Position numbers and translations under genes: made by a program
Shown here: positions 32,717-40,941 of the stretch, in pieces
How the letters are laid out: the number at the start of each line of letters is the position of its first letter
Position numbering within the stretch: the first letter of the stretch is position 1
Notes under the pieces: generated by a model
What the model was told of the DNA's origin: nothing
Databases searched by the model: none
What the model saw: only the letters and a program-made list of their open reading frames with translations
NCBI GenBank assembly: GCA_965242605.1
Contig: CBDESS010000001.1
Location: 1,674,001 to 1,738,000 of the forward strand
Length of the DNA stretch: 64,000 nucleotides
Direction: 5' to 3'
Origin: JAAXHF01 sp965242605
GTDB lineage: Bacteria > Desulfobacterota > Binatia > Bin18

Positions 32717-34733
32717 GGAGGGCGGCGATATTCTCGTTCTCTCCGGTCACGATACACTGTCCCAAGTCGGCGCACAGCGTATCGCGTTTGGCGTTGAAAT
32801 CTGCGTCGTGGAGGGCGTGCGTCTCCGTCCAGGCCCGCTCCCAATCAGCCTCGTCGTCCTCTGTGAAACGGCGAAAGAAGACCAGCGAGGCTTTTACCGT
32901 TGCATCCCGGAAGGTTTCTTCGGGCAGGCTGACAATAGCCAGGATGCGCGCCTTGCCCTCGCACCAGCGGCGTAACCAAGCCAGCGACGGGTTGTTGAGG
33001 GTGCCGTCCGGCAGCACAATGCTCATACGGCCACCGGGTTTGAGCAGCTTGAGGCAGCGTTCAACAAAGATGATCTCGGTGGCGCAGTTCGTCTTGCCCT
33101 TGCCGACCTCAAACAGGTCAAGAATGTTCGTCCCTGTATTCGCTCCGTCAATCATGCGCTGGTGGCTCTGCGCCCAGGCCCCGCCGTAGCGTTCCTGACA
33201 GCGGGCGCGGTAGGCCGCGTCCTCCGGCACACGGGTGTCCTCGCCACTCCCGAGCTGCTGGTCGCTGCCGACATTGGAGCCAAACGGCGGATTGGTCATT
33301 ACGACATCGAACCGTTCGGGAAACACGCCGTTAATATCGACCAGGCCGTCGTGATAGTGGATGCCGCCGTGACCGTCGCCGTGCATAATCATGTTCATCT
33401 TGGCGGTACGGGCGGCGCGCGGCTCGGCGTCGCAACCGAAGATGCAGTTCCAGGCCAGGCGGCCTACGCGGGTGTCGCTCGGCTTGTTGTTGGTGTCTGA
33501 GGGCAGCAACTCCTGGTTCAGACGGGCGAAGGCTTCGGCGATGCGTTCCTCTTCTTTGTTTGAGGTGAGATTCCTGGCCTCAATTGCCGTGCGGGCTGCA
33601 TCCTTCTGATGCTGAATGTCGGCCGCTATCTGGTCACGGACATGCTCAAAGGCGCGGATCAGGAAGCCGCCCGAGCCGGCCGCGGGGTCGCAGATCAGTT
33701 CTCCTTCCTGCGGGTTGAGCAGGTTGACCATGAACTCAACGACCGGCCGCGGCGTAAAGTATTGACCGAGTTCACCGCGAAAGGTGGTGCCCAGAAATTT
33801 CTCGAAGGCGAGTCCCTTGATATCGTCGCTGGTCTTTGACAGGTCAAAGCGTTCAAGTTTTTTGACGATGCGCCGGAAGGTGGCTTCCGAGATTTCGAGC
33901 TGGTCGGTTTCGGCGAACAGGTCGTCGCTTCGATAGTAGTTCTTGGTCTGCTCGAAAAGGCCGTCGTGAACAGGCGGTTCGTCCTTCATCCGCGTTGTCT
34001 CGCGGCGGTCAAGAAAGTCAACGCTGAACGTGCCGTGCAAGCCGGAACGCTCGACATACATCTTGCTGAAGAGAATCTTCGACATGGTGTCGAACGCCCG
34101 GCCAGGGTCCATTTTATGAACATCGCGCAGGATGCTGTGGCACTTGAATAGAAGGGCCTGAAACTCTTTACGGTTGAATGCCTGGAGCCTGCTCTTGATT
34201 TCCTCGATGCGTTTGGCGTCGCCCCAATCGGCAGCCTTGGGAATCTCATTGACCTGGACGGACTCGCCCGGCACCCCCGGCACGAGCTTGAAAACGGCCG
34301 TATAGCGGTGGTTGTGGGCGACGAAGAACTCGCACCCCACGGCGCGGGTGTAGCTCTCGCCCTGGTAAAAATCCTTGATGTTGATGTTGACGTTCTCGGC
34401 CTTGCACTCGACCACGAGCACGGGGGTCCTGTTCGCGGCCTTGGCCTTGGGCGTTTCCCAAATAACAATGTCGGCGCGCGGACTCTGACGGCCGTGCATG
34501 GTCCGCCGTTCCTGATCCATCTGTGGCAGCGTGTAGCCCAGATTATCGCAGAGGTGACGGATGAAACGCTGGCGAGCGACCTCCTCCGGCTTGCCTGTCA
34601 CGTCTCGCCACTCGTTGCACAGGGGAATCCAGAGCCAGTTGCCTTGTTCGTGCAGCCTGTCAGCATCCGCGGGAAGTGGCGTTGCCGGCGGGGTCTTGGG
34701 TCTGCTGGTCTTCTTCGCCCGTGCCATGTTCAT
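32688..34733 (-). CDS. Fused PD-(D/E)xK nuclease and N6-adenine DNA methylase (type IIB/IIG-like), frameshifted at its 3' end
   Basis: About 681 residues from the ATG at 34733, which overlaps the upstream stop (ATGA). Residues 40-160 are an HSDR_N-type nuclease domain: ADIVIWET then PVLVVECKAENVNI gives the D-x-ECK site. The methylase follows with LGQYFTPRPVVEFMVNLL, CDPAAGSGGFLI (motif I) and MTNPPFGSN (motif IV NPPF), then KPGGRMSIVLPDG. The frame ends early at 32688 after AALL; the ancestral frame continues at 32716. The R-M(-S) order resembles BcgI-type or type IIG enzymes. As it stands specificity is lost, so it is probably inactive unless the breaks are assembly errors. Confidence 0.75.
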   Translation of the reverse strand: MNMARAKKTSRPKTPPATPLPADADRLHEQGNWLWIPLCNEWRDVTGKPEEVARQRFIRHLCDNLGYTLPQMDQERRTMHGRQSPRADIVIWETPKAKAANRTPVLVVECKAENVNINIKDFYQGESYTRAVGCEFFVAHNHRYTAVFKLVPGVPGESVQVNEIPKAADWGDAKRIEEIKSRLQAFNRKEFQALLFKCHSILRDVHKMDPGRAFDTMSKILFSKMYVERSGLHGTFSVDFLDRRETTRMKDEPPVHDGLFEQTKNYYRSDDLFAETDQLEISEATFRRIVKKLERFDLSKTSDDIKGLAFEKFLGTTFRGELGQYFTPRPVVEFMVNLLNPQEGELICDPAAGSGGFLIRAFEHVRDQIAADIQHQKDAARTAIEARNLTSNKEEERIAEAFARLNQELLPSDTNNKPSDTRVGRLAWNCIFGCDAEPRAARTAKMNMIMHGDGHGGIHYHDGLVDINGVFPERFDVVMTNPPFGSNVGSDQQLGSGEDTRVPEDAAYRARCQERYGGAWAQSHQRMIDGANTGTNILDLFEVGKGKTNCATEIIFVERCLKLLKPGGRMSIVLPDGTLNNPSLAWLRRWCEGKARILAIVSLPEETFRDATVKASLVFFRRFTEDDEADWERAWTETHALHDADFNAKRDTLCADLGQCIVTGENENIAALLGRLGRTGC

Positions 34734-35068
34734 CGAGGAGTGAACGTGTCGCCTTCCTCTCGATATGATGACACGTTCACTCCTTTGCTCCTGTCCTGTT
34801 GTGTCGTCCCGGCAGCGGCTTCCGCGGCCGCTTCCTTGTCCAGATAGGCGCACGCCGAGGAGAAGGACGAGACGCTGTAGGGCACGAGGAAGGTCAGCAC
34901 GATTTTGGCCAGTAAACGCGGCGAGAAGGCGAGGCTCAGCAGCACGTCATACTGGTTGATGAGGGTCAGGATCGGCCCGACGATGGCCGCGACCTTGAGC
35001 GCCCGCAGGACAGTCTCGCGGCGAAACAGATGGTGGACAAAGCCACGCAGGGAACTGGGGTCTTGCAC
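34730..35068 (-). CDS. Small two-helix membrane protein, NrtS-like
   Basis: About 112 residues from a GTG at 35068; an ATG at 35140 is also open. The core LRALKVAAIVGPILTLINQY, DVLLSL, then LLAKIVLTFLVPYSVSSFSS gives two membrane helices in the pattern of NrtS nitrate/nitrite transporters (normally about 70-80 residues). Residues after about 80 are a low-complexity Ala-rich tail, and the last 20 codons are encoded by the 14-bp inverted repeat and its loop. The stop overlaps the ATG of the nuclease-methylase gene. Start choice is uncertain. Confidence 0.6.
   Translation of the reverse strand: MQDPSSLRGFVHHLFRRETVLRALKVAAIVGPILTLINQYDVLLSLAFSPRLLAKIVLTFLVPYSVSSFSSACAYLDKEAAAEAAAGTTQQDRSKGVNVSSYREEGDTFTPR
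34737..34783. repeat. Perfect 14-bp inverted repeat at the start of the R-M gene
   Basis: GGAGTGAACGTGTC (34737-34750) and GACACGTTCACTCC (34770-34783) are exact reverse complements separated by 19 bases. The element begins 4 bases upstream of the nuclease-methylase ATG at 34733. There is no flanking T run on either side, which argues against a plain terminator. An operator or an RNA hairpin controlling the restriction gene fits its position. Confidence 0.75.
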
Positions 35069-35179
35069 ACCACCAAGACAAGCAGGCACACGGCCATTTG
35101 TCCAGACATCGGACAGCCATGCCTGGCACCCCGGGTTCAATCCGGTGAAACAGGCGCGTTGCGGTCTCTACCGGGCAAT

Positions 35180-36052
35180 TCACGCCCGCTGCGCCCGTTC
35201 CACAACAGGGGCCAGGCTCTTGACCGCCTCCACCCCGCTGCCGCTGGCCGCGGCCCAGGCCAGGACGACCAGCCGACTCAGGCCGGCCTCTTCGTAGGCT
35301 TTCATCGTCTCAACGGTCGGCCCGTCTCCCCGGGCCATGAGCAGGGTTGAGAACTCCAGGCCGTCCGGGTCGCGGCCGGCTTCTGTGGCCAGGCGTTTGA
35401 TTTCAGGGATCGACTCTGCGGCTTGCTCAGGACTCAGGTTGCCCGGACACCAGCCGTCGGCGTACTCGGCCACCCGCTTGACGGCGTATGTGGGATCGTG
35501 CGCGCCGAGCAGAATGGGCGGATAGGGCCTCTGGACCGGCTTGGGGAAGAGTCTGACCCGTGGGAAGTTGACGAACTCGCCGGCATAGCTGGCCTCGTCG
35601 GCACTCCACAACTCACGCAGGGCTTCAACCGATTCGCGCAGATGTTTCCAGCGGCGCTTGAAATTGACGCCCATAATCTCGGCCTCTTCCGGGAACCAGC
35701 CAGCCCCCGCGCCAAGGATCACCCGCCCGTTGGAATACAGGTCAAGCGTGGCTACCGCCTTGGCGGTCGTAATGGTATCACGCTCCGGCAGCAGGCAGAC
35801 GCCGGTTCCGAGTTTGATCGTGCTCGTCGCCTGAGCCGCGGCGGCCAGGGCAACAAACGGGTCGGCCAGATGGGCGTAGAACTCCGGGACCTTGCCGTCG
35901 GGCGAGCGAGGATACGAGGTCGTATAGGCGGCGGGAATGACCAGATGCTCGGCCACCCACAGGGACTCAAAGCCGAGCCGCTCCGCGGTCTGGGCAATCG
36001 CCCCCGGCTCGCCCGACTGTTCTGTCAGAAATACCGAAACCCCGATTTTCAT
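35180..36052 (-). CDS. LLM-class F420-dependent oxidoreductase
   Basis: 290 residues. The start MKIGVSVFLTEQSGEPGAIA, the SLWVAEHLVIP strand, IKLGTGVCLLPERDTI and RVILGAGAGWFPEEAEIMGV follow the probable F420-dependent luciferase-like subfamily (TIGR03619 type). LLGAHDPTYAVKRVAEYADGW is the characteristic C-terminal block. It is shorter than the LLM protein at 11704 and from a different subfamily. It stands alone on the minus strand, divergent from the MBL gene. Substrate unknown. Confidence 0.85.
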   Translation of the reverse strand: MKIGVSVFLTEQSGEPGAIAQTAERLGFESLWVAEHLVIPAAYTTSYPRSPDGKVPEFYAHLADPFVALAAAAQATSTIKLGTGVCLLPERDTITTAKAVATLDLYSNGRVILGAGAGWFPEEAEIMGVNFKRRWKHLRESVEALRELWSADEASYAGEFVNFPRVRLFPKPVQRPYPPILLGAHDPTYAVKRVAEYADGWCPGNLSPEQAAESIPEIKRLATEAGRDPDGLEFSTLLMARGDGPTVETMKAYEEAGLSRLVVLAWAAASGSGVEAVKSLAPVVERAQRA

Positions 36053-36138
36053 CGCTGTGTCCTCCTTGCCCGGGTGAGTCTAGCACGGGAGGCCGGCAGC
36101 AGGACAGGGTGCGGTTTGTGTTGGCCGCCCGTCTCGGT

Positions 36139-36151
36139 TATAGTCTGGCCA
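36139..36151 (+). promoter_or_regulatory. TATAGT box placed for leaderless transcription of the MBL gene
   Basis: TATAGT (36139-36144) is followed by 6 bases and the ATG at 36151, and no ribosome site is visible. This matches the arrangement at 28397-28410 almost exactly. Confidence 0.4.
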
Positions 36152-37044
36152 TGTTACAGGCCGGTGGGGCGACGGTGCATTTCCTGAACGCAGGCTTCTG
36201 GTATGACGACGGCGGGGCCCAGTTTGGCATTGTGCCGCGCGAACTGTGGGCCAGAGAAAAGCCACCCAACGACCGCAACCGGATCAAGCTGAGCCTGAGC
36301 TGCCCGCTGATCGTCTGCGGGCAGCAGGTGCTCCTGGTCGATACCGGTATCGGCAACCGCCTGAGCGAGCGTGAAGCCCAGCTCTACGCCCCCGACCCGG
36401 CCGACAGGCTGGTCAAGGGATTGGCTGCGCTCGGCTGTGCACCCCAGGATGTGACCCATGTGGTGCTCTCGCACCTGCACTTCGATCATGTCGGCGGGCT
36501 GATTGACAAGACGCCTGACGGTGAAGCGCGGCTGATTTTCAGCCGCGCCGAGGTCCTTATCCAGAGAGCCGAATGGGAGCTGGCCACCCGGCCGCCAGAC
36601 GAACGCCTGGCCGCGGCCTACCGCCACGCCCCGGAGTGCCTGCGACCGCTCAAGCGCGTCAAACTCCTTGACGGCGATACGCGACTGACGCCGACGGTCC
36701 GCGCCGCAGTCTCGGGCGGACATACCGCACCGCACCAGTGCGTGATTGTCGAGGCCGGCGGAACCGGCCTGATCCACCTGGCCGACATTGTGCCGACCAC
36801 CTCGCACCTTCGGCCGGCCTGGAACGCCGCCTACGATACCGACCCGCTGACAACTATTGCGGCCAAGAAGCGCTTTCTGGACGAAGCCCGGGCCAGAAAC
36901 CTGTGGGTGTCGTTCTCGCACGATGACACCGTTGCGGCCGGCCGCCTTGCCCCCCCAACGGGCAAAAGGCCGGAGCTGGCAGAGACCATACCGATTGCTG
37001 CGACGGAGAGGCACGAGCCACAGGCGGGAGAGGGCTGGCGATAG
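36151..37044 (+). CDS. MBL-fold metallo-hydrolase (lactonase/AttM-like)
   Basis: 297 residues from the ATG at 36151. The metal-binding motif is VVLSHLHFDHVGGLID, preceded by VLLVDTGIGN; later ligands are in SGGHTAPHQCVIV and LADIVPTTSH and the closing FSHDDT. The long insert between the first and second ligand groups (ERLAAAYRHAPECLRPL region) is common in AttM/AiiA-like or alkylsulfatase-distant hydrolases. No signal peptide. It precedes the DHOD-like and eutBC genes, all on the plus strand, with 57 bases to the next gene. Substrate unknown. Confidence 0.8.
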   Translation: MLQAGGATVHFLNAGFWYDDGGAQFGIVPRELWAREKPPNDRNRIKLSLSCPLIVCGQQVLLVDTGIGNRLSEREAQLYAPDPADRLVKGLAALGCAPQDVTHVVLSHLHFDHVGGLIDKTPDGEARLIFSRAEVLIQRAEWELATRPPDERLAAAYRHAPECLRPLKRVKLLDGDTRLTPTVRAAVSGGHTAPHQCVIVEAGGTGLIHLADIVPTTSHLRPAWNAAYDTDPLTTIAAKKRFLDEARARNLWVSFSHDDTVAAGRLAPPTGKRPELAETIPIAATERHEPQAGEGWR

Positions 37045-37101
37045 CCAAACTGCTGCATGGCGAGCGTGCGAGCGTTTCAATAGAGAAAATGAGACAGCAC
37101 T

Positions 37102-37863
37102 ATGCCACACCTCACGCCAACAATCGCCGGTGTTCGCCTCCCGTTCTGCCTGATGAACGCCGCGGGAGCGCTTTCAAGCAGCCGGGCAGAACTGCTGGCC
37201 CTGGCCCGGTCTGAGAGCGGGGCGGTGGTGACCAAGTCGATGACGACCGCCCCGTTTGAAGACCCGGGTGCCCGCTGCGGCCTGGAGAATCCGGGCTATA
37301 GTGCCTCTGTCGAGTGGCTGCCCGAGCTCCTGCGCACGGGCAAGCCGGTCATTGCCAGCGTGGCCGGCTTCAGCGTGGCCGAATATATTGAGGTAGCAGG
37401 GGCGCTGGCCCAGGCCGGGGCCAGTCTGCTCGAGATGAATCTCAACGATCCGCACGTCCACCGGCACCTCAACCCGTTTCGCTCAGCCGGATTTCTGAGC
37501 GAGACCGTGGCGGCCGTGCGCCGGGCGGTGTCGGTCCCGCTGGCGGTCAAGCTGCCCCCGGCGCTTCCTCTGCCGCTGACTGAGGTAGCGGACGCGCTGC
37601 TCGAAGCCGCCGTCCCGGTCGCCGTCTGTCACAACGCCTCGACCGACGGCGGTCCGCCGCAGGCCGAGGCCGTTCTGCACGCCTCGGACGGGAAACTCGA
37701 GGTGATCGGGGTCGGGGGCGTGTCCACGGCTGCCGAGGCCTGGGAGGTCCTCGACAGCGGCATCAGGGCGATTCAAATAGGCTCGGCCGTCGTCAGAGAC
37801 GGCGTCGGCGTGTTTGCCCGGCTGAAACACGAGATGGCGAGCCACGGCCGCGCCGCCGGCTGA
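37102..37863 (+). CDS. Dihydroorotate-dehydrogenase-like flavoprotein lacking the catalytic cysteine
   Basis: 253 residues, against about 310 for class 1 DHOD. The N-terminus follows the family (FCLMNAAGALSSSRAELLAL, then SGAVVTKSMTTAPFEDPG), and the C-terminus keeps the phosphate-binding GVGGVSTAAEAWEVLDSGIR and IQIGSAVVRDG. At the active-site loop, where class 1A enzymes have N-L-S-C-P-N, it reads LEMNLNDPHVH, with no Cys or Ser base. It probably binds FMN but not as a normal orotate-forming enzyme. It lies 4 bases from eutB, so a role linked to ethanolamine is suggested by position only. Confidence 0.65.
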   Translation: MPHLTPTIAGVRLPFCLMNAAGALSSSRAELLALARSESGAVVTKSMTTAPFEDPGARCGLENPGYSASVEWLPELLRTGKPVIASVAGFSVAEYIEVAGALAQAGASLLEMNLNDPHVHRHLNPFRSAGFLSETVAAVRRAVSVPLAVKLPPALPLPLTEVADALLEAAVPVAVCHNASTDGGPPQAEAVLHASDGKLEVIGVGGVSTAAEAWEVLDSGIRAIQIGSAVVRDGVGVFARLKHEMASHGRAAG

Positions 37864-37867
37864 GCGT

Positions 37868-39283
37868 ATGGCCTACGCCACAAGCATTCGCTCCGAGCGC
37901 TTTGTGTTTGCCGACCTGCGCGAGGTCCTGGCCAAGGCCAATGAGGACAAATCGGGCGATTCTTTAGCCGGGCTCGCGGCCCGGTCCGAGCGGGAACGGG
38001 TCGCCGCCAAATGGGTCCTGGCCGACATCCCCCTGTCTGCTCTGCTTGCCCAGCCGGTGATTGACCCAGACCAGGACGCCGTCAGTCGCCTGCTCCTGGA
38101 CAGCCTGGACCACGAGGCTTTTCAAGCGCTGGCCCATCTGACCGTTGGTGCGTTTCGGGACTACCTCCTTGACGACGCAACAGGTCAGCAAGAACTCGGG
38201 CACCTGCACCGGGCTATCCCGCCCGAGGCCGCGGCCGCGGTCGCCAAACTGATGAGCAACAAGGATTTGGTGCTGGCCGCGGCCAAAGTCCGCACCGTCA
38301 CCCGCTGTCGCAATACACTGGGCGAGGCCGGGGTGCTGGGCATCCGTCTTCAGCCCAACCACCCCAGCGATGACCTGGGGGGCATTCTGCTATCAGCCGT
38401 AGACGGCCTGCTGTTTGGCTGTGGGGATGCGGTCATTGGCGTCAACCCGGCCACCGAATCGGTTGACACCGTGTCAGCTATCCTGCGCAGCCTCGACCGG
38501 CTGATCGAGACCTGTCAGATTCCGACCCAGGCCTGCTGCCTGGCCCATATCAGCACCCAACTGGCCAGCCTGGAGCGGGGCGCGCCGGTTGACCTGCTGT
38601 TCCAGTCGATTGCCGGCACAGAGGCGGCCAACGCCAGTTTTGGCATCACGCTTGAGCTGCTGCGTGAAGGACAACACCGGGTGCTGGAGCAGCATCGCCG
38701 GCGCGAGGTGGAGTGGGTCGGGGACAACGTAATGTATTTTGAGACCGGCCAGGGCAGCGCCCTGTCGGCCGATGCCCACCACGGGGTCGATCAGCTGACC
38801 CTGGAAGCCCGGACGTATGGGCTGGCGCGGGTGTTTCAGCCCTTTCTGGTCAACAGCGTAGTCGGCTTTATCGGACCCGAATATCTGGCTGACGAACGCC
38901 AGATCGTCCGGGCCGGCCTGGAAGATCACTTTATGGGCAAGCTGCTCGGTCTGCCGATGGGCTGCGATGTGTGCTACACCAACCACGCCGCCGCCGACCA
39001 GAACTCGGCTGACAATCTGCTGCTCCTGCTGGCCGCGGCCGGCTGCAACTATTTCATGGGCGTACCGGGCGCAGACGACATCATGCTCAACTATCAGTCG
39101 ACCAGCTTCCACGACGCGCTCGGCGTGCGCCGCCTGTTTCAGCTCACCCCCGCCCCGGAGTTTCTGGCCTGGCTTGAGCAGACCGGCATTTTTCACAATC
39201 GGCAGCCCGTCCAGGCCGACAGCCCTGTCCGCCAGCAGCTCGTTCGCCGGGTGCAGGCAATTGAAGGGAGCGGCAACGCATGA
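37868..39283 (+). CDS. eutB: Ethanolamine ammonia-lyase heavy chain
   Basis: 471 residues, the expected size. Family blocks: FADLREVLAKANEDKSGDSL and RVAAKWVLADIPL at the N-terminus; LGIRLQPNHPSDDLGGILLS; the substrate-site stretch GDAVIGVNPATESVDTV; QSIAGTEAANASFGI; and CDVCYTNHAAADQNSADNL near the C-terminus. The EutBC enzyme splits ethanolamine to acetaldehyde and ammonia with adenosylcobalamin. Overlaps eutC by 4 bases. No microcompartment shell genes, EutA reactivase or aldehyde dehydrogenase are visible in the window. Confidence 0.95.
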   Translation: MAYATSIRSERFVFADLREVLAKANEDKSGDSLAGLAARSERERVAAKWVLADIPLSALLAQPVIDPDQDAVSRLLLDSLDHEAFQALAHLTVGAFRDYLLDDATGQQELGHLHRAIPPEAAAAVAKLMSNKDLVLAAAKVRTVTRCRNTLGEAGVLGIRLQPNHPSDDLGGILLSAVDGLLFGCGDAVIGVNPATESVDTVSAILRSLDRLIETCQIPTQACCLAHISTQLASLERGAPVDLLFQSIAGTEAANASFGITLELLREGQHRVLEQHRRREVEWVGDNVMYFETGQGSALSADAHHGVDQLTLEARTYGLARVFQPFLVNSVVGFIGPEYLADERQIVRAGLEDHFMGKLLGLPMGCDVCYTNHAAADQNSADNLLLLLAAAGCNYFMGVPGADDIMLNYQSTSFHDALGVRRLFQLTPAPEFLAWLEQTGIFHNRQPVQADSPVRQQLVRRVQAIEGSGNA

Positions 39284-40047
39284 AACCCCCGGCTCAGGCC
39301 GACCTCATCCGAGCCGCTCGCCAACGGACGCCGGCCCGCATCCTGCTCGGCCGGGCCGGGCCGGCCTATCGGACCCACACCCAGCTCGCGCTCCGCCGGG
39401 ATCATGCCGCGGCCCGTGATGCGGTCTGGGCCGAGCTTGATCTTGAGCGAGACTTCGCCCCCGAGCTGGCCAAGCGCTGGGACGTGTTTGTGGTAACGAC
39501 CCGGGCCGAGACCAAGGCCGACTACCTGCTGCGGCCAGACCTCGGACGGCGTTTGAGTCCCCACGCTCGGCAGCGCATCCAGGAGCGATGTCCACGCCGG
39601 GCCGACCTCCAGGTCGCCCTTGGTGACGGTTTATCGGTAGCCGCGCTCAAAGCCCAGGCCCCGACGCTGCTTGACGAGCTGGCCCGGGGCGCACAGCAGC
39701 GGGGCTGGCGCTTTGGTCAGCCGTTTGTGATTCGCCACTGTCGGGTAGGGGTGCTGAACGATATCGGTGAGATTCTTGAGCCGAGTGTAGTGGTGTTATT
39801 GATTGGTGAGCGGCCCGGGCTGGCCACCGCCCAGAGCCTGTCGGCCTACATGGCCTATCAGCCACGGCCCGGCCATACCGACGCAGAGCGGAATCTCATC
39901 TCGAATATCCACCCCCGAGGCCTGACGCCCACGGCCGCGGCCGGGCGTATTCTCGGCCTGGTAGAGCGTTTGCGCCGCGCCCGGCGCAGCGGGGTCAATG
40001 TCAAGGAACAGCTCGATGCACACACACGCCTGGGCCTGACGGTCTGA
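39280..40047 (+). CDS. eutC: Ethanolamine ammonia-lyase light chain
   Basis: 255 residues. Recognised by ARILLGRAGPAYRTHTQLAL, HAAARDAVWAEL, DLQVALGDGLSVAALKAQAP, and the C-terminal CRVGVLNDIGEILEPSVVVL, LIGERPGLATAQSLSAYMAY and NLISNIHPRG blocks that hold the cobalamin side of the complex. It pairs with EutB; ATGA overlap with eutB shows coupling. The cofactor would be supplied by the PduO-type adenosyltransferase at 4425-5084. Confidence 0.95.
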   Translation: MKPPAQADLIRAARQRTPARILLGRAGPAYRTHTQLALRRDHAAARDAVWAELDLERDFAPELAKRWDVFVVTTRAETKADYLLRPDLGRRLSPHARQRIQERCPRRADLQVALGDGLSVAALKAQAPTLLDELARGAQQRGWRFGQPFVIRHCRVGVLNDIGEILEPSVVVLLIGERPGLATAQSLSAYMAYQPRPGHTDAERNLISNIHPRGLTPTAAAGRILGLVERLRRARRSGVNVKEQLDAHTRLGLTV

Positions 40048-40085
40048 GGCCGATGGCAGAGGACACACAGGTTCAGGAGAACACT

Positions 40086-40345
40086 ATGGATCGGCCCTTT
40101 CGTGAGGTCTGACGCGAGGCGAGCGCTTCGGTGTGGCAGGCGATTTTTGCCCACCCGTTTCGCGCAGAGTTGGGCGACGGAACCTTGGACCGCGGGCATT
40201 TTCTGTTCTTTGTCCGCCAGGATGCCCTGTATCTCCAAGACTTCGCCCGCGTCCTGTGTTTGCAGGGTCCAGGGCCGACCGCGTAGACACCCTGCCCAAA
40301 GCGATGGCTCTGGCCGCAGAGTTCGGCGACACTATGCGACCTGAC
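40086..40345 (+). pseudogene. TenA/thiaminase II remnant with in-frame stops
   Basis: An ATG at 40086 with AGGAG upstream opens a frame that stops at codon 9 (TGA, 40110-40112), then continues in the same frame as ASASVWQAIFAHPFRAELGD, TLDRGHFLFFVRQDALYLQD and FARVLCL, the N-terminal half of TenA proteins. A second stop (TAG, 40284-40286) follows. One frame over, RADRVDTLPKAMALAAEFGD continues the family sequence. The rest is missing where the Nudix gene begins. TenA hydrolyses aminopyrimidines in thiamine salvage; this copy is dead. The TGA does not replace a redox cysteine, so selenocysteine is not suspected. Confidence 0.8.
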
Positions 40346-40835
40346 CGAGGTAGCGACGCAGGACATACACCCCGTCGGGCGTATACGGCTCGGTCTGAGC
40401 GCGGCGCAGGGTGTCGTGTGGCGTCAGCAGGATGACGCTTTCGACCTCTTCTTCCTGAAGACGCAGCGCTCCATCGTAGATGCAGGTGAAGGCACCACCC
40501 CAGACACGATTGCGCTCGTCCTCAAAGAAAAACTCAAACAGCCTGGTCAGCGGCACGTCCCGAATGCCCAGCTCCTCTTCCAGTTCGCGGACCGCCCCCT
40601 GCTCATAGCTTTCGCCGGCCAGAACGACCCCGCCCGTGGCCAGGTCGTAATAGCCCGGAAAGACATCTTTGGTCATCGTCCGCTTCTGGACATAGAGCTG
40701 CCCCTGGGAGTTGAACACCAGGATGTAGGTACTGCGGTGCGGCAAGCGCTTGGCCCGCATCTCCCCACGCGGGACCGCGCCAACCAGCCTGTTGCGCTCA
40801 TCCACAATGCCAACGATTTCGTCCGTGACGGCCAT
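40332..40835 (-). CDS. Nudix hydrolase, YfcD/IDI-like
   Basis: 167 residues. A full Nudix box is present at about 68-90: GGVVLAGESYEQGAVRELEEELGI. Flanking blocks GIVDERNRLVGAVPRGEMRA, THE LPHRSTYILVFNSQGQLYVQ strand with QKRTMTKDVFPGYYDLATGG, are those of the YfcD/isopentenyl-diphosphate-isomerase-like subgroup. The IDI active-site cysteine is absent, so it is a hydrolase of unknown nucleotide or sugar-nucleotide substrate. Its 3' end truncates the TenA remnant on the other strand. Confidence 0.88.
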   Translation of the reverse strand: MAVTDEIVGIVDERNRLVGAVPRGEMRAKRLPHRSTYILVFNSQGQLYVQKRTMTKDVFPGYYDLATGGVVLAGESYEQGAVRELEEELGIRDVPLTRLFEFFFEDERNRVWGGAFTCIYDGALRLQEEEVESVILLTPHDTLRRAQTEPYTPDGVYVLRRYLGQVA

Positions 40836-40941
40836 GCCGGCGGCACGATACTGAGGCGCGGCGAGCGTGTCAAGCGAGCCTTGCGCCGGGCCGGGCCGGT
40901 GCGCTACACAACAGGAAGTTGTTCACTCACAGGACCGCAGC

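Noticed and set aside
40110..40112. TGA in the TenA remnant as a possible selenocysteine codon
   Set aside because: The position is not a redox Cys in TenA, a second stop and a frameshift follow, and no SECIS-like hairpin was seen.
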